Shown: positions 31,788-44,814, numbered from the stretch's first letter. The stretch is DNA of 64,000 nt from Noviluteimonas lactosilytica (GCF_020866925.1 NZ_JAJGAK010000005.1:1-64000), one strand, 5' to 3'. The notes: generated from the sequence alone by a model not told the origin. Made by a program: numbers and translations.

Positions 31788-33022
31788 GGTGCGGCGGTGT
31801 CGAGCGCGGGTTCGTGAAGGCGCACGTCGACGCCTTCGAGGATCGCGCCGGCGATGTCGAGCGTCGGCGTGGTGATGCGGCCGCTCAGCGGCGGCAGCGG
31901 CGATGCATCGGTCGCATCGATCCACGCGAGGACGTCGGGGAGTTTGAAGCGACCGTCGAAGCGCGTGTCGTCGCGCGTCAACTGCAGGCGCGCGATCGAC
32001 GAGAAGTCGAACGGTCCCGCGTAATCGAGCACGACCGGCAGCGGCGACGCCGACGCGCCGATCGGCGGCGGCAACGCGGGCCACGCTTCGGGCCACGTCG
32101 CGAGCACGCCGTCGATGTGCAACGCGGCCTGGTTCTTGTACGCGAACGCTGCGCGCGCATCGAGTTGCGGCACGACGCCCTTGCCGCGCACCGCGATGCC
32201 CGCAGGCGACAACGCGACCGCGCCGTCGGCGATGCGCAACGGACCATTGAGCGCGAACGCGAACGGCAGGTCCGTATCGCCTTGCACGTAGCGCGCGGCG
32301 ACCGACATGCGCAGCGGTGCGATGCGGATTTCTTCGCCGACGTGGAGCGGACCGGAAGCGCGGATCGTCGCCGGAATGCGCAGATCGTCTTGTTCGAGCG
32401 TCGCGGTGCCATGCACGCCGACGCCCGCATCGTTCGCGGGCTTGACCATCGTGAGCGACAGATCGAACGGCACACGCGTGCCCGCGGCGACATAGCGTCC
32501 GGCGACGCGCGCATCGATGGACTTGTCGGGCAGGACGCGCGGTACGTCGAACCGGAGTGCGTCGAGCGACCACCCATCGCCGAGCACGCGGCCATCGCGC
32601 ACCTGCAGGCCGTCGGACAAGGTCGGCGTGGTCTGTTCGCTTGCCGGGCGCGACGCGAGCCACGCCTGCAGCATCGGCAGGTCGAGCACGGGCGCATCGA
32701 GTTCGACGCGCTTGAAGTCGAGTTGCTTGCCGCCCGAACGCACGGTCGTCCACGGCACCGCGACATCGACGCGACCGGCGCGCAACAACGGACGCGGCGC
32801 ACCGGGCGCGCGCGCGACGACATCGTGCAACACGAGGCGCGGGCCGCCTTCGAGCGAGTACTGCGACTTGTCGCTCGCGGTGATTTCCAGTCCGAGCGCA
32901 TCGCCGATCTGCGACAGCACCAGCTTCGACACGTACTGCGGGCGCGAAGCCCAGTACGCGAGCAGCGCGAGCAGCAGCGCCAGCACCGCCGACGCAACGA
33001 GCCAGCGGCGTGCGCGCGTCAT
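31784..33022 (-). CDS. AsmA-like outer-membrane-biogenesis protein
   Basis: A 412-residue protein with one N-terminal membrane helix (WLVASAVLALLLALLAYWAS) and a long periplasmic part of repetitive beta strands with LxVRDGRVLGDG and PVLDLP repeats, as in AsmA/YhjG-type proteins. Its place between ftsY and mutY is consistent with Xanthomonads. It overlaps ftsY by one ATGA and mutY by another. Specific role unknown; lipid transport or envelope assembly is a family-level inference. Confidence 0.7.
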   Translation of the reverse strand: MTRARRWLVASAVLALLLALLAYWASRPQYVSKLVLSQIGDALGLEITASDKSQYSLEGGPRLVLHDVVARAPGAPRPLLRAGRVDVAVPWTTVRSGGKQLDFKRVELDAPVLDLPMLQAWLASRPASEQTTPTLSDGLQVRDGRVLGDGWSLDALRFDVPRVLPDKSIDARVAGRYVAAGTRVPFDLSLTMVKPANDAGVGVHGTATLEQDDLRIPATIRASGPLHVGEEIRIAPLRMSVAARYVQGDTDLPFAFALNGPLRIADGAVALSPAGIAVRGKGVVPQLDARAAFAYKNQAALHIDGVLATWPEAWPALPPPIGASASPLPVVLDYAGPFDFSSIARLQLTRDDTRFDGRFKLPDVLAWIDATDASPLPPLSGRITTPTLDIAGAILEGVDVRLHEPALDTAAP

Positions 33023-34149
33023 CAGGCGCCGAGCGATTCCGGGAGCAACGCGTCGACGAAGGCTTCCGCGTCGAACACGCGCAGATCCTCCGGACGTTCG
33101 CCGATGCCGGCGAAGCGAATTGGGATCCCGAACTCGCGTGCGAGCGCGAACACCACGCCGCCCTTCGCCGTGCCGTCGAGCTTGGTGACCACGAGGCCCG
33201 TGACGTTGACCGCCGCGTTGAACTGGCGCAGCTGCGACAGCGCGTTCTGGCCGGTGGTGCCGTCGATGACCATCAACACTTCGTGCGGCGCGGTTTCGTC
33301 GACCTTGCCGATCACGCGGCGGATCTTGCCGAGTTCCGCCATCAGGCCCTGCTGCGTGTGCAGGCGGCCGGCGGTGTCGGCGATGAGCACATCGGCGCCG
33401 CGCGCCTTCGCGGCCTGCAATGCGTCGAACGCAACCGACGCTGCGTCCGCGTTCTGGCCCTGCGCGACGACGGGCACGTTGTTGCGATCGCCCCACGCCT
33501 GCAACTGCGCGACCGCGGCGGCGCGGAACGTATCGCCGGCGGCGAGCATCAGCGATCGGCCTTCGTCCTTGTAGCGACGCGCGAGCTTGCCGATGGTCGT
33601 CGTCTTGCCGACGCCGTTGACGCCGACGGTGAGCAGCACGAAGGGTTTGGCATTCGTATCGATGACCAGCGGCTGCGCGACCGGCGCGAGCATCGCGATC
33701 AATTCGCTGCGCAACGCGCGCAACAGGTCCTTCGCATCGGCGAACTCGCGGCGCTTCATGCGCTGGCGCAGGCCTTCGAGCAATTGCGTGGTCGCCGCGA
33801 CGCCGACGTCGGCGGTGAGCAGCGCGGTTTCGATCTCGTCGAGCAGGTCGTCGTCGAGTTTCGGATTGCGCGAGAACAGGCCGCCGAGGCTCTTCGCGAA
33901 TGAGCTGCCGCGCAGGCGTTCGCGCCATCCGGGCTTGCCGGCGGGGGCGGGCGGGGTAGTGGGGGCGGGTTCGACGGGCGAAGGGTGCGCGAACTCGGGG
34001 TCGGCGTGCGTTTCCGCAGCAACGTAACCAGCGAACGCGGGGTCGGCAGCGAGCGCGGGGTCAGAGTCCTTTTCCGCGGAAAAGGGCTCTGACCCCTGTT
34101 TTTCGACGGCGTCGGCGGCGTCGGATTTCTTGCGTCGGAACCAGCGCAT
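33022..34149 (-). CDS. ftsY: Signal recognition particle receptor FtsY
   Basis: A 375-residue SRP-receptor GTPase that docks ribosomes at the membrane with Ffh/4.5S RNA. The N-terminal A domain is short and acidic (residues 1-65), then the N domain and the G domain with GVNGVGKTTTIGKLA, DTAGR and TKLDG. Residues about 19-33 (KQGSEPFSAEKDSDP) are encoded by a GGGGTCAGAG palindromic repeat lying in frame. The start MRWFRRKK at 34149 is divergent from rsmD. Confidence 0.96.
   Translation of the reverse strand: MRWFRRKKSDAADAVEKQGSEPFSAEKDSDPALAADPAFAGYVAAETHADPEFAHPSPVEPAPTTPPAPAGKPGWRERLRGSSFAKSLGGLFSRNPKLDDDLLDEIETALLTADVGVAATTQLLEGLRQRMKRREFADAKDLLRALRSELIAMLAPVAQPLVIDTNAKPFVLLTVGVNGVGKTTTIGKLARRYKDEGRSLMLAAGDTFRAAAVAQLQAWGDRNNVPVVAQGQNADAASVAFDALQAAKARGADVLIADTAGRLHTQQGLMAELGKIRRVIGKVDETAPHEVLMVIDGTTGQNALSQLRQFNAAVNVTGLVVTKLDGTAKGGVVFALAREFGIPIRFAGIGERPEDLRVFDAEAFVDALLPESLGA
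34057..34096. repeat. GGGGTCAGAG palindrome, copy 1, inside ftsY
   Basis: A 40-bp near-perfect palindrome: GGGGTCAGAG, TCCTTTTCCGCGGAAAAGGG, CTCTGACCCC. It is wholly inside the ftsY coding region and keeps the frame. Degenerate GAACGCGGGGTCGGC-like units lie directly beside it. The other three copies in the window are intergenic. Confidence 0.85.
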
Positions 34150-34184
34150 GCGGCCGCGGCGTGTCGATCGTGGAGAATGGCGGC

Positions 34185-35341
<1,157 letters not shown>

Positions 35342-35364
35342 TGCATTTTCCCGGGGGAACCACC

Positions 35365-35871
35365 ATGCGCCACAACATGATCAAGCTGTCTCGAATCGCG
35401 CTTCTCGCGCTGCTGGCCGTCTTCGCCCTGGCCGCGTGCAAGAAGGAAGAGAAGGCCGCCGAAACCGGTCCGGCCGCGCCGGTCGCCGTGCCGACCTCCG
35501 GCGACGCCAACGCCTGGCAGAACTACACCGTCGACGTGGTGAAGCGGAACATGGACGGCGTCACCTACAGCCCGTTCGTGTACTTCCTGCCGCAGGAAAG
35601 CGAAGCCGACTTCCAGGCGCAGTACGACGCGCAGCTGGACAAGGTGAAGACCGACACCACGCGCGGCATCGTCGAAGGCAACATGCTCGCCTTCGCCTCG
35701 CCGTCGTCGGGCAAGATGGCCGACCTCGTCACCGCCGCGTTCGCCGAAGTCGAGCCGGACACGCTGAAGGGCGTCAAGCTCGTCTTCATCGGCCAGGCCG
35801 CCGACAGCGAGCGCGTCAAGGCCGCCGTCGCCGCGTCGGGCGTCAACTACGTGTTCGTCGAAGCGAAGTAA
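35365..35871 (+). CDS. Putative lipoprotein
   Basis: A 168-residue protein with a lipoprotein signal (IALLALLAVFALAACKKEEK, Cys about 25), a short linker and one domain of unknown function (YTVDVVKRNMDGVTYSPFVY, then GVKLVFIGQAADSERVKAAV). Its place between coaD and yfhL suggests co-transcription, but the 3' flank has a strong palindrome that may end the transcript. Confidence 0.65.
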   Translation: MRHNMIKLSRIALLALLAVFALAACKKEEKAAETGPAAPVAVPTSGDANAWQNYTVDVVKRNMDGVTYSPFVYFLPQESEADFQAQYDAQLDKVKTDTTRGIVEGNMLAFASPSSGKMADLVTAAFAEVEPDTLKGVKLVFIGQAADSERVKAAVAASGVNYVFVEAK

Positions 35872-35894
35872 CCTTGCCGGTGCCGGCTAAACAG

Positions 35895-35954
35895 GGCTAA
35901 ACAGGGGTCAGAGCACCATTTCGAACGAAATGGTGCTCTGACCCCTGTTTAGCC
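35895..35954. repeat. GGGGTCAGAG palindrome, copy 2
   Basis: A 60-bp inverted repeat with a 2-base centre: arms GGCTAAACAGGGGTCAGAGC continuing ACCATTTCG. Partial direct copies of GGCTAAACAGG and CGACCCCTGTTTAGCCG flank it. It lies between the lipoprotein gene and yfhL and could form a strong hairpin. Confidence 0.85.
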
Positions 35955-35992
35955 GACCCCTGTTTAGCCGGCCCTGATCGAAGTCCCCGCAT

Positions 35993-36259
35993 ATGTCCCT
36001 GAAGATCAACGAGCTCTGCGTCAACTGCGACGTCTGCGAGCCGGTCTGCCCCAACAAGGCGATCTCCCAGGGCGAAACGATCTACGTGATCGATCCGGCG
36101 CTCTGCACCGAGTGCGTCGGCCATTTCGACGAGCCGCAGTGCGTCGTCGTCTGTCCCGTCGAATGCATCGACCCGGACGCGGAACACCCCGAATCCCACG
36201 ACCAGCTGATCGCCAAGCTGCTGCGCCTGCAGCGCGAAAGCCAGGAGCCCCACGCATGA
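35993..36259 (+). CDS. yfhL: YfhL family 4Fe-4S dicluster ferredoxin
   Basis: An 88-residue ferredoxin. Cluster cysteines are CVNCDVCEPVCP and CTECVGHFDEPQCVVVCP, the second with the long YfhL-type insertion. It is a cytosolic electron carrier whose partner is unknown. It overlaps ggt by 4 bases. Confidence 0.93.
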   Translation: MSLKINELCVNCDVCEPVCPNKAISQGETIYVIDPALCTECVGHFDEPQCVVVCPVECIDPDAEHPESHDQLIAKLLRLQRESQEPHA

Positions 36260-37980
36260 CGCGAACGTTGCGCCGAGTCCTCGTCCTGTGCGCAACGTGG
36301 CTGCTGTTGGCGACCTTCCAGGTCGCGGCGGCGGATGCGAAGGTCGCGCTCGCGCAACGTCCGAACGGTGCGGCGATCGCCAGCGCGCACAAGCTCGCGA
36401 CCGAAGCCGGTTTCGAAGCGCTCGCCAAGGGCGGCAACGCCTTCGACGCCGCGGTCGCGACATCCGCGGCGCTCGCGGTGGTCGAACCGATCTCCTCGGG
36501 CATCGGCGGTGGCGGCTTCTTCCTGCTGCACGATGCGAAGAGCGGTCGCGACGTGTTCGTCGACGCGCGCGAAACCGCGCCCGAATCCGCGACCCCCGAG
36601 GCTTACCTCGACAAGGCCGGCGAACTCGACCACGACCGCGCCGAGAACGGTCCGTGGTCCGCCGGCATTCCCGGTTTACCCGCCGCACTCGTGCACGTCG
36701 CGACGAAGTACGGCCGCCTCCCGCTGCGCACCTCGCTCGCCCCCGCGATCCGCATCGCGCGCGAAGGTTTCGAGATCTACCCGCGCCTCGAACGCGGCTA
36801 CGGTTCGCGCCGCGAAGTGATGGAGCGTTATCCCGGCACGCGCGCGGTGTTCCTCGCCGACGGCGATGCGCCGAAGGTCGGCGAGATCCTGAAGCAGCCC
36901 GAACTCGCGCACACCCTCGAGCTGCTCGCCGAGAAAGGTTTCGACGGTTTCTACAAGGGCGAGACCGCGAAAAAGCTGCTGAAAGGCGTCGCCGACGAAG
37001 GCGGCAAGTGGACCGCGGAAGAACTCGCGGGCTATCGCGTGAAGGAACGCGAGCCCCTGCGCTTCGCCTACAAGGACTGGACCATCACCACCGTGGCGCC
37101 GCCGTCGTCGGGCGGCATCGCGCTCGCGCAGATGCTGCAGATCCTCGCGGGATGGGATCTGCAGGAACTCGACGAAGCGCACCGCGTGCACCTGATCGTC
37201 GAAGCGATGCGCCGCGCGTTCCGCGATCGCACGTTCTATCTCGGCGATCCCGATTTCGTGCAGGTGCCGGTGCAGCGCCTGATGAGCAAGGACTACGCGA
37301 TCGGCCTGCGCGCATCGATCCACCCGGAAAAGGCGACGCCGAGCGCGCTGCTCTCCGGCCAGCCCACGCCGCTCGAAGACGACGAGACGACGCACTTCTC
37401 GATCATCGACGACGAAGGCAATCGCGTCAGCACCACGCAGACCGTCAACCTGCTGTACGGCTCGGGCATGATCCCGCCGGGCACGGGCGTGTTGCTGAAC
37501 GACGAGATGGACGACTTCGCGTTGCGTCCCGGCACGCCGAATGCGTTCGGCGTGATGGGCTATGAAGCGAACGCGCCGAAGCCGGGCAAGCGCATGCTCA
37601 GCTCGATGACGCCGAGCTTCATGGAGTCGAAGGACAAGGTCATCGCGATCGGTGGTCCGGGCGGCAGCCGCATCATCACCGAGGTGCTGATCGGCATGCT
37701 CGGTTACGACGCCGGGTTGTCGCCGCAGGAAGTCGCGGCGCTTCCGCGCTTCCACCACCAGTGGATGCCCGACGCGATCTCGGCGGAGAAGAACACGTTC
37801 TCGCCGCAGGTCGTCGAAGCGCTGCAGGCGATGGGGCACACCGTCAACGTCGGCGAATCGACGTGGGGCAACCTTCAGACCGTGCAATGGGATCGCCGCA
37901 CGAACACGTTGTCGGGCGGCAGCGATCCGCGCAATCCGGTCGGCAAGGCGGATGTGCGCGCCACCGCGAAGTCGCCATGA
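36256..37980 (+). CDS. ggt: Gamma-glutamyltransferase
   Basis: A 574-residue N-terminal-nucleophile enzyme that cleaves glutathione and other gamma-glutamyl compounds in the periplasm. It has a signal peptide (LCATWLLLATFQVAAA). The autocleavage site and catalytic Thr are in DDETTHFSIID near residue 378, giving large and small subunits. Substrate residues are seen in VDARETAP and SSMTPSF, and GGPGGSRI completes the oxyanion region. It is coupled to yfhL upstream and to the next gene by ATGA. Confidence 0.95.
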   Translation: MTRTLRRVLVLCATWLLLATFQVAAADAKVALAQRPNGAAIASAHKLATEAGFEALAKGGNAFDAAVATSAALAVVEPISSGIGGGGFFLLHDAKSGRDVFVDARETAPESATPEAYLDKAGELDHDRAENGPWSAGIPGLPAALVHVATKYGRLPLRTSLAPAIRIAREGFEIYPRLERGYGSRREVMERYPGTRAVFLADGDAPKVGEILKQPELAHTLELLAEKGFDGFYKGETAKKLLKGVADEGGKWTAEELAGYRVKEREPLRFAYKDWTITTVAPPSSGGIALAQMLQILAGWDLQELDEAHRVHLIVEAMRRAFRDRTFYLGDPDFVQVPVQRLMSKDYAIGLRASIHPEKATPSALLSGQPTPLEDDETTHFSIIDDEGNRVSTTQTVNLLYGSGMIPPGTGVLLNDEMDDFALRPGTPNAFGVMGYEANAPKPGKRMLSSMTPSFMESKDKVIAIGGPGGSRIITEVLIGMLGYDAGLSPQEVAALPRFHHQWMPDAISAEKNTFSPQVVEALQAMGHTVNVGESTWGNLQTVQWDRRTNTLSGGSDPRNPVGKADVRATAKSP

Positions 37981-38552
37981 CCGATCCGTCGCAGAAGAAA
38001 CCCGTGCTGCACCAGTTGCCCGCGATCCTCACGGGCCTGGCGGCGCTGATCGCGTCGCTGACCGCGGTGTACGTGAACCTGCGCAGCGATCGCGAGCGCG
38101 CTGTTGCGCCCGTCGCCGCGGTGCAACCCGCGCGTGAAGCGCAGGCGCCCGCGAAGGAAACGCCGAAGCCGATCGATCGCTTCACCGTGCGCGTCGACCG
38201 CATCGCGGTCGAACACGACGGCTCGCCCGGCACCACCGATTGGCGCTTCACCGTCGAAGCGGACGCGGATGCGTTGTTCGCCTTCCAGCAGGACGACCTC
38301 GACGACACCGGCGGCCGCAACGTCGCCGCGCCGAAGGACGCCGAAGGCACGCTGCGCATGGAAGGCCGCCCCGGCGTGCGCATCGTGGTCAAGGGCTGGC
38401 GCGGTCGCCTGCTGGGCCTGGCCGGCGAGCCCGACGTCACCGGCGAGGGCCGCCTGTCTGCGACCGGCGGCATCGGCGCGATTCGCGTCGCGGCGGACAA
38501 ACCGGAGGAGGGCGCCTTCGTGTTCCACCTCTCGGCCGACGCCGCCAGATAG
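37977..38552 (+). CDS. Hypothetical membrane protein
   Basis: A 191-residue protein with one N-terminal membrane helix ([20 protein letters not shown]), a Pro/Ala-rich linker (residues 40-60) and an unrecognised domain with beta strands and several Gly turns. It overlaps the ggt stop by 4 bases and is probably translated from the same mRNA. No function can be given. Confidence 0.6.
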   Translation: MTDPSQKKPVLHQLPAILTGLAALIASLTAVYVNLRSDRERAVAPVAAVQPAREAQAPAKETPKPIDRFTVRVDRIAVEHDGSPGTTDWRFTVEADADALFAFQQDDLDDTGGRNVAAPKDAEGTLRMEGRPGVRIVVKGWRGRLLGLAGEPDVTGEGRLSATGGIGAIRVAADKPEEGAFVFHLSADAAR

Positions 38553-38589
38553 CGAACCCTTAACCGCGCGACGGATTAGAATCGACCGC

Positions 38590-39480
38590 ATGAAGCTCTG
38601 GTCGATCCTCGGCAACTCGCAGAAGCTCGATGGCGGCGCCATGTTCGGCAACGCCCCGCGCGCATTGTGGTCGCGATGGGCCACGCCCGACGAAGGCAAC
38701 CGCATCGCGCTCGCCTGTCGCGCGCTGCTCGCAAGTCCGCTCAACGGCAAGACCGTGCTGTTCGAGACCGGCATCGGCGCGTTCTTCGAACCGAAGATGC
38801 GCGAACGCTACGGCGTCGTCGAAGACCGCCACATCCTGCTCGAGTCGCTGCACGCGGCGGGCTTCGAACACGAAGACGTCGATGTCGTCGTGCTCTCGCA
38901 CCTGCACTTCGATCATGCGGGCGGGTTGCTCGCACCGTGGTCGGAAGGGCGCGCGCCGGAGTTGTTGTTCCCGAACGCGACCTACGTCGTCGGCCGCGAA
39001 TGCTTCGAACGCGCGAAGTCGCCGCACTCGCGCGACCGTGCGTCGTTCATCCCCGAGTTGCCAGGCCTGCTCGAACGCAGCGGGCGTCTTGAACTCGTCG
39101 ACGGCGCGCACTCGCAGGCCCTCGGCAAGAGCGTGCGCTTCCACTACAGCGACGGCCACACGCCGGGCCTGGTGCTCAGCGAGATCGTCGGTCCGGACAC
39201 CAGCAGCGGCGACGCGCATGGCGGCGTCGTGTTCTGCGCCGACCTGATCCCCGGTCGCCCGTGGGTCCACGTGCCGATCACGATGGGCTACGACCGCAAC
39301 GCCGAATTGCTGATCGACGAGAAGCGCGAGTTCCTCGAGGACAAGCTCGCGCGCAACGTGCATCTGTTCTTCACCCACGATCCCGGTTGCGCGCTCGCGC
39401 AGGTCACGCGCGACGACGCGGGTCGTTTCGGCACCACGCACGAAGTCCCCGAACTGCACGCGAGGGCGCTCGCGGCATGA
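38590..39480 (+). CDS. MBL-fold metallo-hydrolase (lactonase-like)
   Basis: A 296-residue cytosolic metallo-beta-lactamase-fold enzyme. The metal motif HxHxDH is [10 protein letters not shown] near residue 100, with HTPG near 197, CADLIP near 219 and HDPGC near 263 as further ligands. This layout resembles YtnP-type quorum-quenching lactonases more than beta-lactamases. Substrate is unproven. It overlaps the TMEM43-MAPEG gene by 4 bases. Confidence 0.85.
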   Translation: MKLWSILGNSQKLDGGAMFGNAPRALWSRWATPDEGNRIALACRALLASPLNGKTVLFETGIGAFFEPKMRERYGVVEDRHILLESLHAAGFEHEDVDVVVLSHLHFDHAGGLLAPWSEGRAPELLFPNATYVVGRECFERAKSPHSRDRASFIPELPGLLERSGRLELVDGAHSQALGKSVRFHYSDGHTPGLVLSEIVGPDTSSGDAHGGVVFCADLIPGRPWVHVPITMGYDRNAELLIDEKREFLEDKLARNVHLFFTHDPGCALAQVTRDDAGRFGTTHEVPELHARALAA

Positions 39481-40487
39481 ACCTCGCGCTGCGGGGAATG
39501 CTGGCGCTGCTGATGTTGCTGGCGGCGGGCGTGCTGCACGCGCAGGAAGGCGAGCCGGTTTCCGATGAAGTCGTGCGCGACCGCGAGTTCGGCGTCAGCG
39601 CGCGGCACTTCGGCCTGGAGCGTCGCGTCGAGATGTACCAGTGGCGCGCGAAGGACGGCGGCTTCGAACGCGTGTGGAGCGAATCGCCGATCGATTCGAC
39701 CGGTTACGCCGAAGGCCACGAAAACCCCGCGTTCCCGTTGCGCGGACGTCGATGGCTCGCCGAACGCGTGACGCTCGACGACAAGCCGGTCGACCGCAGC
39801 GTCATCGAACAGTTCGGCCAGTGGAAAGTGTTCCGCCCGAATTTCTCGGCGCTGCCAGGCAATCTCGCCGCGACGTTCCAGCCCGAAGGCGACGGCCTCG
39901 GCAGCGCGGAAAACCCGCTCGACCCGCAGGTCGGCGACCTGCGCATCGGCTGGCGCGAACTGACGTTGCCGGCGTTGCAGGGACACGTGTCGCTCGAACG
40001 CGACACCTGGTTCCCGATCGCGGGCGACCCGATCGATCCGGCGACGCTCGCACTCGACGCGATGCCTGCATCGAACGGCGGCGGCTACGCGCCGATGCCC
40101 GTGCCACGCCTCGCGCTCGGCTTCGCCGCGCTGCATGCATTGATGCTGCTCGCATTCTCCGCGCAAGTCTCGCGCTGGCGCGGCCGCGCGAAGTCGAACC
40201 TCGGCGACGGCGGCAACCCCGAGCTCGCGCGCTGGATCCGCGTGCAGGGCAACTTCATCGAATACGTGCCGCTGGCGCTGCTCCTGCTCGCACTGCTGGA
40301 AATCGGCGGCGCGCCGCGCGCGTGGTTGCTCGCGGGCGGAACCGCGTTGTTCGTCGGGCGATCGCTGCACGCGTGGGGGCTGTCGCGGCACGCGGGATTC
40401 TCGATCGGCCGCTTCGTCGGCACCGGCATCACGTGGAGCGTGATGTTCGCCGGGGCGATCGGCGCGCTCTGGATCGCGATGCGCTGA
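39477..40487 (+). CDS. TMEM43-like/MAPEG fusion membrane protein
   Basis: A 336-residue protein. After a signal-like helix, residues 25-190 match the luminal part of TMEM43-family proteins ([40 protein letters not shown]). From about 205 the rest is a MAPEG domain ([40 protein letters not shown], and two more helices), normally a separate glutathione-linked membrane enzyme. The C-terminal membrane helices of TMEM43 are absent. The frame is unbroken through the junction ([10 protein letters not shown]). Confidence 0.75.
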   Translation: MNLALRGMLALLMLLAAGVLHAQEGEPVSDEVVRDREFGVSARHFGLERRVEMYQWRAKDGGFERVWSESPIDSTGYAEGHENPAFPLRGRRWLAERVTLDDKPVDRSVIEQFGQWKVFRPNFSALPGNLAATFQPEGDGLGSAENPLDPQVGDLRIGWRELTLPALQGHVSLERDTWFPIAGDPIDPATLALDAMPASNGGGYAPMPVPRLALGFAALHALMLLAFSAQVSRWRGRAKSNLGDGGNPELARWIRVQGNFIEYVPLALLLLALLEIGGAPRAWLLAGGTALFVGRSLHAWGLSRHAGFSIGRFVGTGITWSVMFAGAIGALWIAMR

Positions 40488-40516
40488 AGCGCGATGTGCT
40501 GAAGCGCGATGCGCTG
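40481..40516 (+). repeat. 15-bp tandem repeat
   Basis: The unit GATGCGCTGAAGCGC occurs about two and a half times with single-base changes, starting at the 3' end of the TMEM43-MAPEG gene and running past its stop codon. Probably a slippage product. Confidence 0.6.
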
Positions 40517-40522
40517 AAACAA

Positions 40523-40548
40523 GAACGGCGACCTCTCGGTCGCCGTTC
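40523..40548. terminator. Bidirectional terminator
   Basis: GAACGGCGACC-TCTC-GGTCGCCGTTC, a perfect 11-bp stem with a 4-base loop, lies between the convergent TMEM43-MAPEG and aminotransferase genes. Confidence 0.75.
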
Positions 40549-40569
40549 GTTCGCCAGGATCGCGGCGCG

Positions 40570-42075
40570 TTACGCCGCGGCGGCCTGCGCCTGGCGCGGA
40601 CCTTCGACCAGCGCGCGCTTCACCATCGCGACCAGCAAATCGATCTCGTCGCTCTTCACCGCGAAGTGCGGCGTGAAGCGCAGCGAGTTCGCGCCGCCGT
40701 GGATGACGCCGAGGCCGTGCTCGCGCAGCCACTCCTCGGTCGAGCCGGTGCCGTAGCCCTTGAACTGCGGCGCGAGTTCGCACGAGAACAGCAGGCCGGT
40801 GCCCTGGACCTTGGTGATGAGGCCGCCGAGTTCGACGCGCAGCGCTTCGAGCTTGGCGATCGCTTCCTTGCCGCGCTCGCGGATGTTGGTGCGCATCTGG
40901 GGCGTGAACTGGCCGAGCACCGCGACCGCGACGTCGAGCGCGCGCGGGTTGGTGGTCATCGTGTTGCCGTAGGTGCCGGCGCGGTAGAGCTTCTCGGCGC
41001 GTTCGGTCACGGCGAGCACCGACAGCGGGTACTGCGCGGCGTTGAGCGCCTTCGAATAGGTTTCCATGTCCGGCGCTTCGAGGCCTTCGAAACCCGGGTA
41101 GTCGACGATCGACAGCACGCCGTTCGCGCGCAGGCCGGCCTGGATGGAGTCGACGAGGAACAGCGAGCCGTGCGACTTCGTCAGTTCGCGCGCGGCGGCG
41201 TAGAACGCCGGCGGGACGCTGCGGCCCGGGTCGCCTTCGCCCATCACCGGCTCGAGGAACATCGCTTCGATGAACCAGCCGTTCGCGTCGGCGTCGGCGA
41301 ACACCTTCTTCAGCGCGTCCATGTCGTACGGCTCGACCGTGATCACCGAGTCCTCGCCGCGGAAGCTGGCCAGGTGCTGGATGTAGGTCTTGCGCGAGGA
41401 ATCCGAATACAGCGCCGGGCGTTCCGTGCGGCCGTGGAAGCTGCCCTTCACGACGACGCGCTTGATCGCGCGGCCCGCGTGCTGCGCGCCCGGATCGGTC
41501 ATCAGCTTGGAGTTGACGTCGGCGATGCGCGCGGCGAGCGACACGCTTTCCGAACCCGAGTTGAGGCACAGGAACTTCGTGTACGGGCAACCGCCGCGGC
41601 TGTGGCCGATTTCCTTGCGCATCGCGCGGTCGAAGCGCAGCTGCGCCAGGCTCGGCGTCATGATGTTGGCGATCGGCTGCGGGCGCGCCATCGCGGCGAT
41701 CACCGCGTCCGGCGTGTGGCCGAGGCCGAGCATGCCGTAGCCGCCGGAGTCGTGCAGCACCGCGCCCTTGAGCGTGATCACCCACGGGCCGCGCGCGGCG
41801 AGCGCGATGTACGGGTTCACCGCATCGGCGGAGTAGAAGTTCACGAAGCCCGCCTGCACGGCGCGGATCTGCGCGTCTTCGTCGAGGTCGAGCAGGTCGG
41901 CGAACTCGCCCTTGATGCGCGCGTATTCCTGCGCGGCCGACGCGATGGCTTCGACCAGGTCCGCGTGGTCCGGCGCGAAGCGCTGCAGCGTGGCGTCGTC
42001 GAGGCCTTGCGTCCGGCGCGTGCCGGTATGGGCGCGCAGGGGGGCGAGGGGAGCGAGCAAAGCGTTGGCGTTCAT
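40570..42075 (-). CDS. Class-III aminotransferase family protein
   Basis: A 501-residue PLP enzyme of the ornithine/4-aminobutyrate aminotransferase fold. Recognisable parts are GYGMLGLGHTPDAVIAAMA, LNSGSESVSLAARIAD, KGSFHGRTERPALY, FLEPVMGEG and the Schiff-base Lys region MEVTYSKALNAAQYPLS (positions approximate; sequence reads DMETYSKALNAAQ). It is longer than usual at the N-terminus by about 60 residues. The amino donor is not evident. It is divergent from queA. Confidence 0.8.
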   Translation of the reverse strand: MNANALLAPLAPLRAHTGTRRTQGLDDATLQRFAPDHADLVEAIASAAQEYARIKGEFADLLDLDEDAQIRAVQAGFVNFYSADAVNPYIALAARGPWVITLKGAVLHDSGGYGMLGLGHTPDAVIAAMARPQPIANIMTPSLAQLRFDRAMRKEIGHSRGGCPYTKFLCLNSGSESVSLAARIADVNSKLMTDPGAQHAGRAIKRVVVKGSFHGRTERPALYSDSSRKTYIQHLASFRGEDSVITVEPYDMDALKKVFADADANGWFIEAMFLEPVMGEGDPGRSVPPAFYAAARELTKSHGSLFLVDSIQAGLRANGVLSIVDYPGFEGLEAPDMETYSKALNAAQYPLSVLAVTERAEKLYRAGTYGNTMTTNPRALDVAVAVLGQFTPQMRTNIRERGKEAIAKLEALRVELGGLITKVQGTGLLFSCELAPQFKGYGTGSTEEWLREHGLGVIHGGANSLRFTPHFAVKSDEIDLLVAMVKRALVEGPRQAQAAAA

Positions 42076-42100
42076 GGGACGAACCTCGGGAAAATCTTGA

Positions 42101-44443
<2,343 letters not shown>

Positions 44444-44475
44444 TCCCCCGCCTTTTATTCATGACGGACACGAGA

Positions 44476-44814
44476 ATGGACCTGCTCGACCTGTTCATCG
44501 CCCCCGCTTACGCCCAGGCCGCTCCGGCCCCCGGCGGCAGCATGTGGCAGACCCTGCTCCTCCCGATCGTCTTCATCGGCCTGATGTACGTGCTGATGAT
44601 CCGCCCGCAGATGAAGCGGCAGAAGGAGCATCGCGCGATGCTCGACAAGCTGCAGCGCGGCGACGAGGTGATCACCAGTGGCGGCATCGCCGGCACGGTG
44701 ACCGACCTCGGCGACAACTTCGTCTCCGTCGAAGTCGCCAGTGGCGTCACGCTGCGCATCCAGCGCGCCGCGATCGCCAACGTGCTCCCCAAGGGCACGC
44801 TGAAGTCCGCCTGA
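44476..44814 (+). CDS. yajC: Preprotein translocase subunit YajC
   Basis: A 112-residue accessory subunit of the SecDF complex, with one membrane helix (TLLLPIVFIGLMYVLMI) followed by RPQMKRQKEHRAML and the soluble beta domain (GDEVITSGGIAGTV). The ATG at 44476 (MDLLDLF) was chosen; ATG 44461 adds five residues. It lies between tgt and secD as in most gammaproteobacteria. Confidence 0.95.
   Translation: MDLLDLFIAPAYAQAAPAPGGSMWQTLLLPIVFIGLMYVLMIRPQMKRQKEHRAMLDKLQRGDEVITSGGIAGTVTDLGDNFVSVEVASGVTLRIQRAAIANVLPKGTLKSA

Noticed and set aside
34161..34184. GTG start for rsmD eight codons upstream
   Set aside because: It would extend into the short ftsY-rsmD divergent promoter gap and adds no conserved residue.
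41000..42000. Long plus-strand frame opposite the aminotransferase
   Set aside because: High GC leaves antisense frames open across the core genes; the minus-strand product matches a known family with all its motifs.
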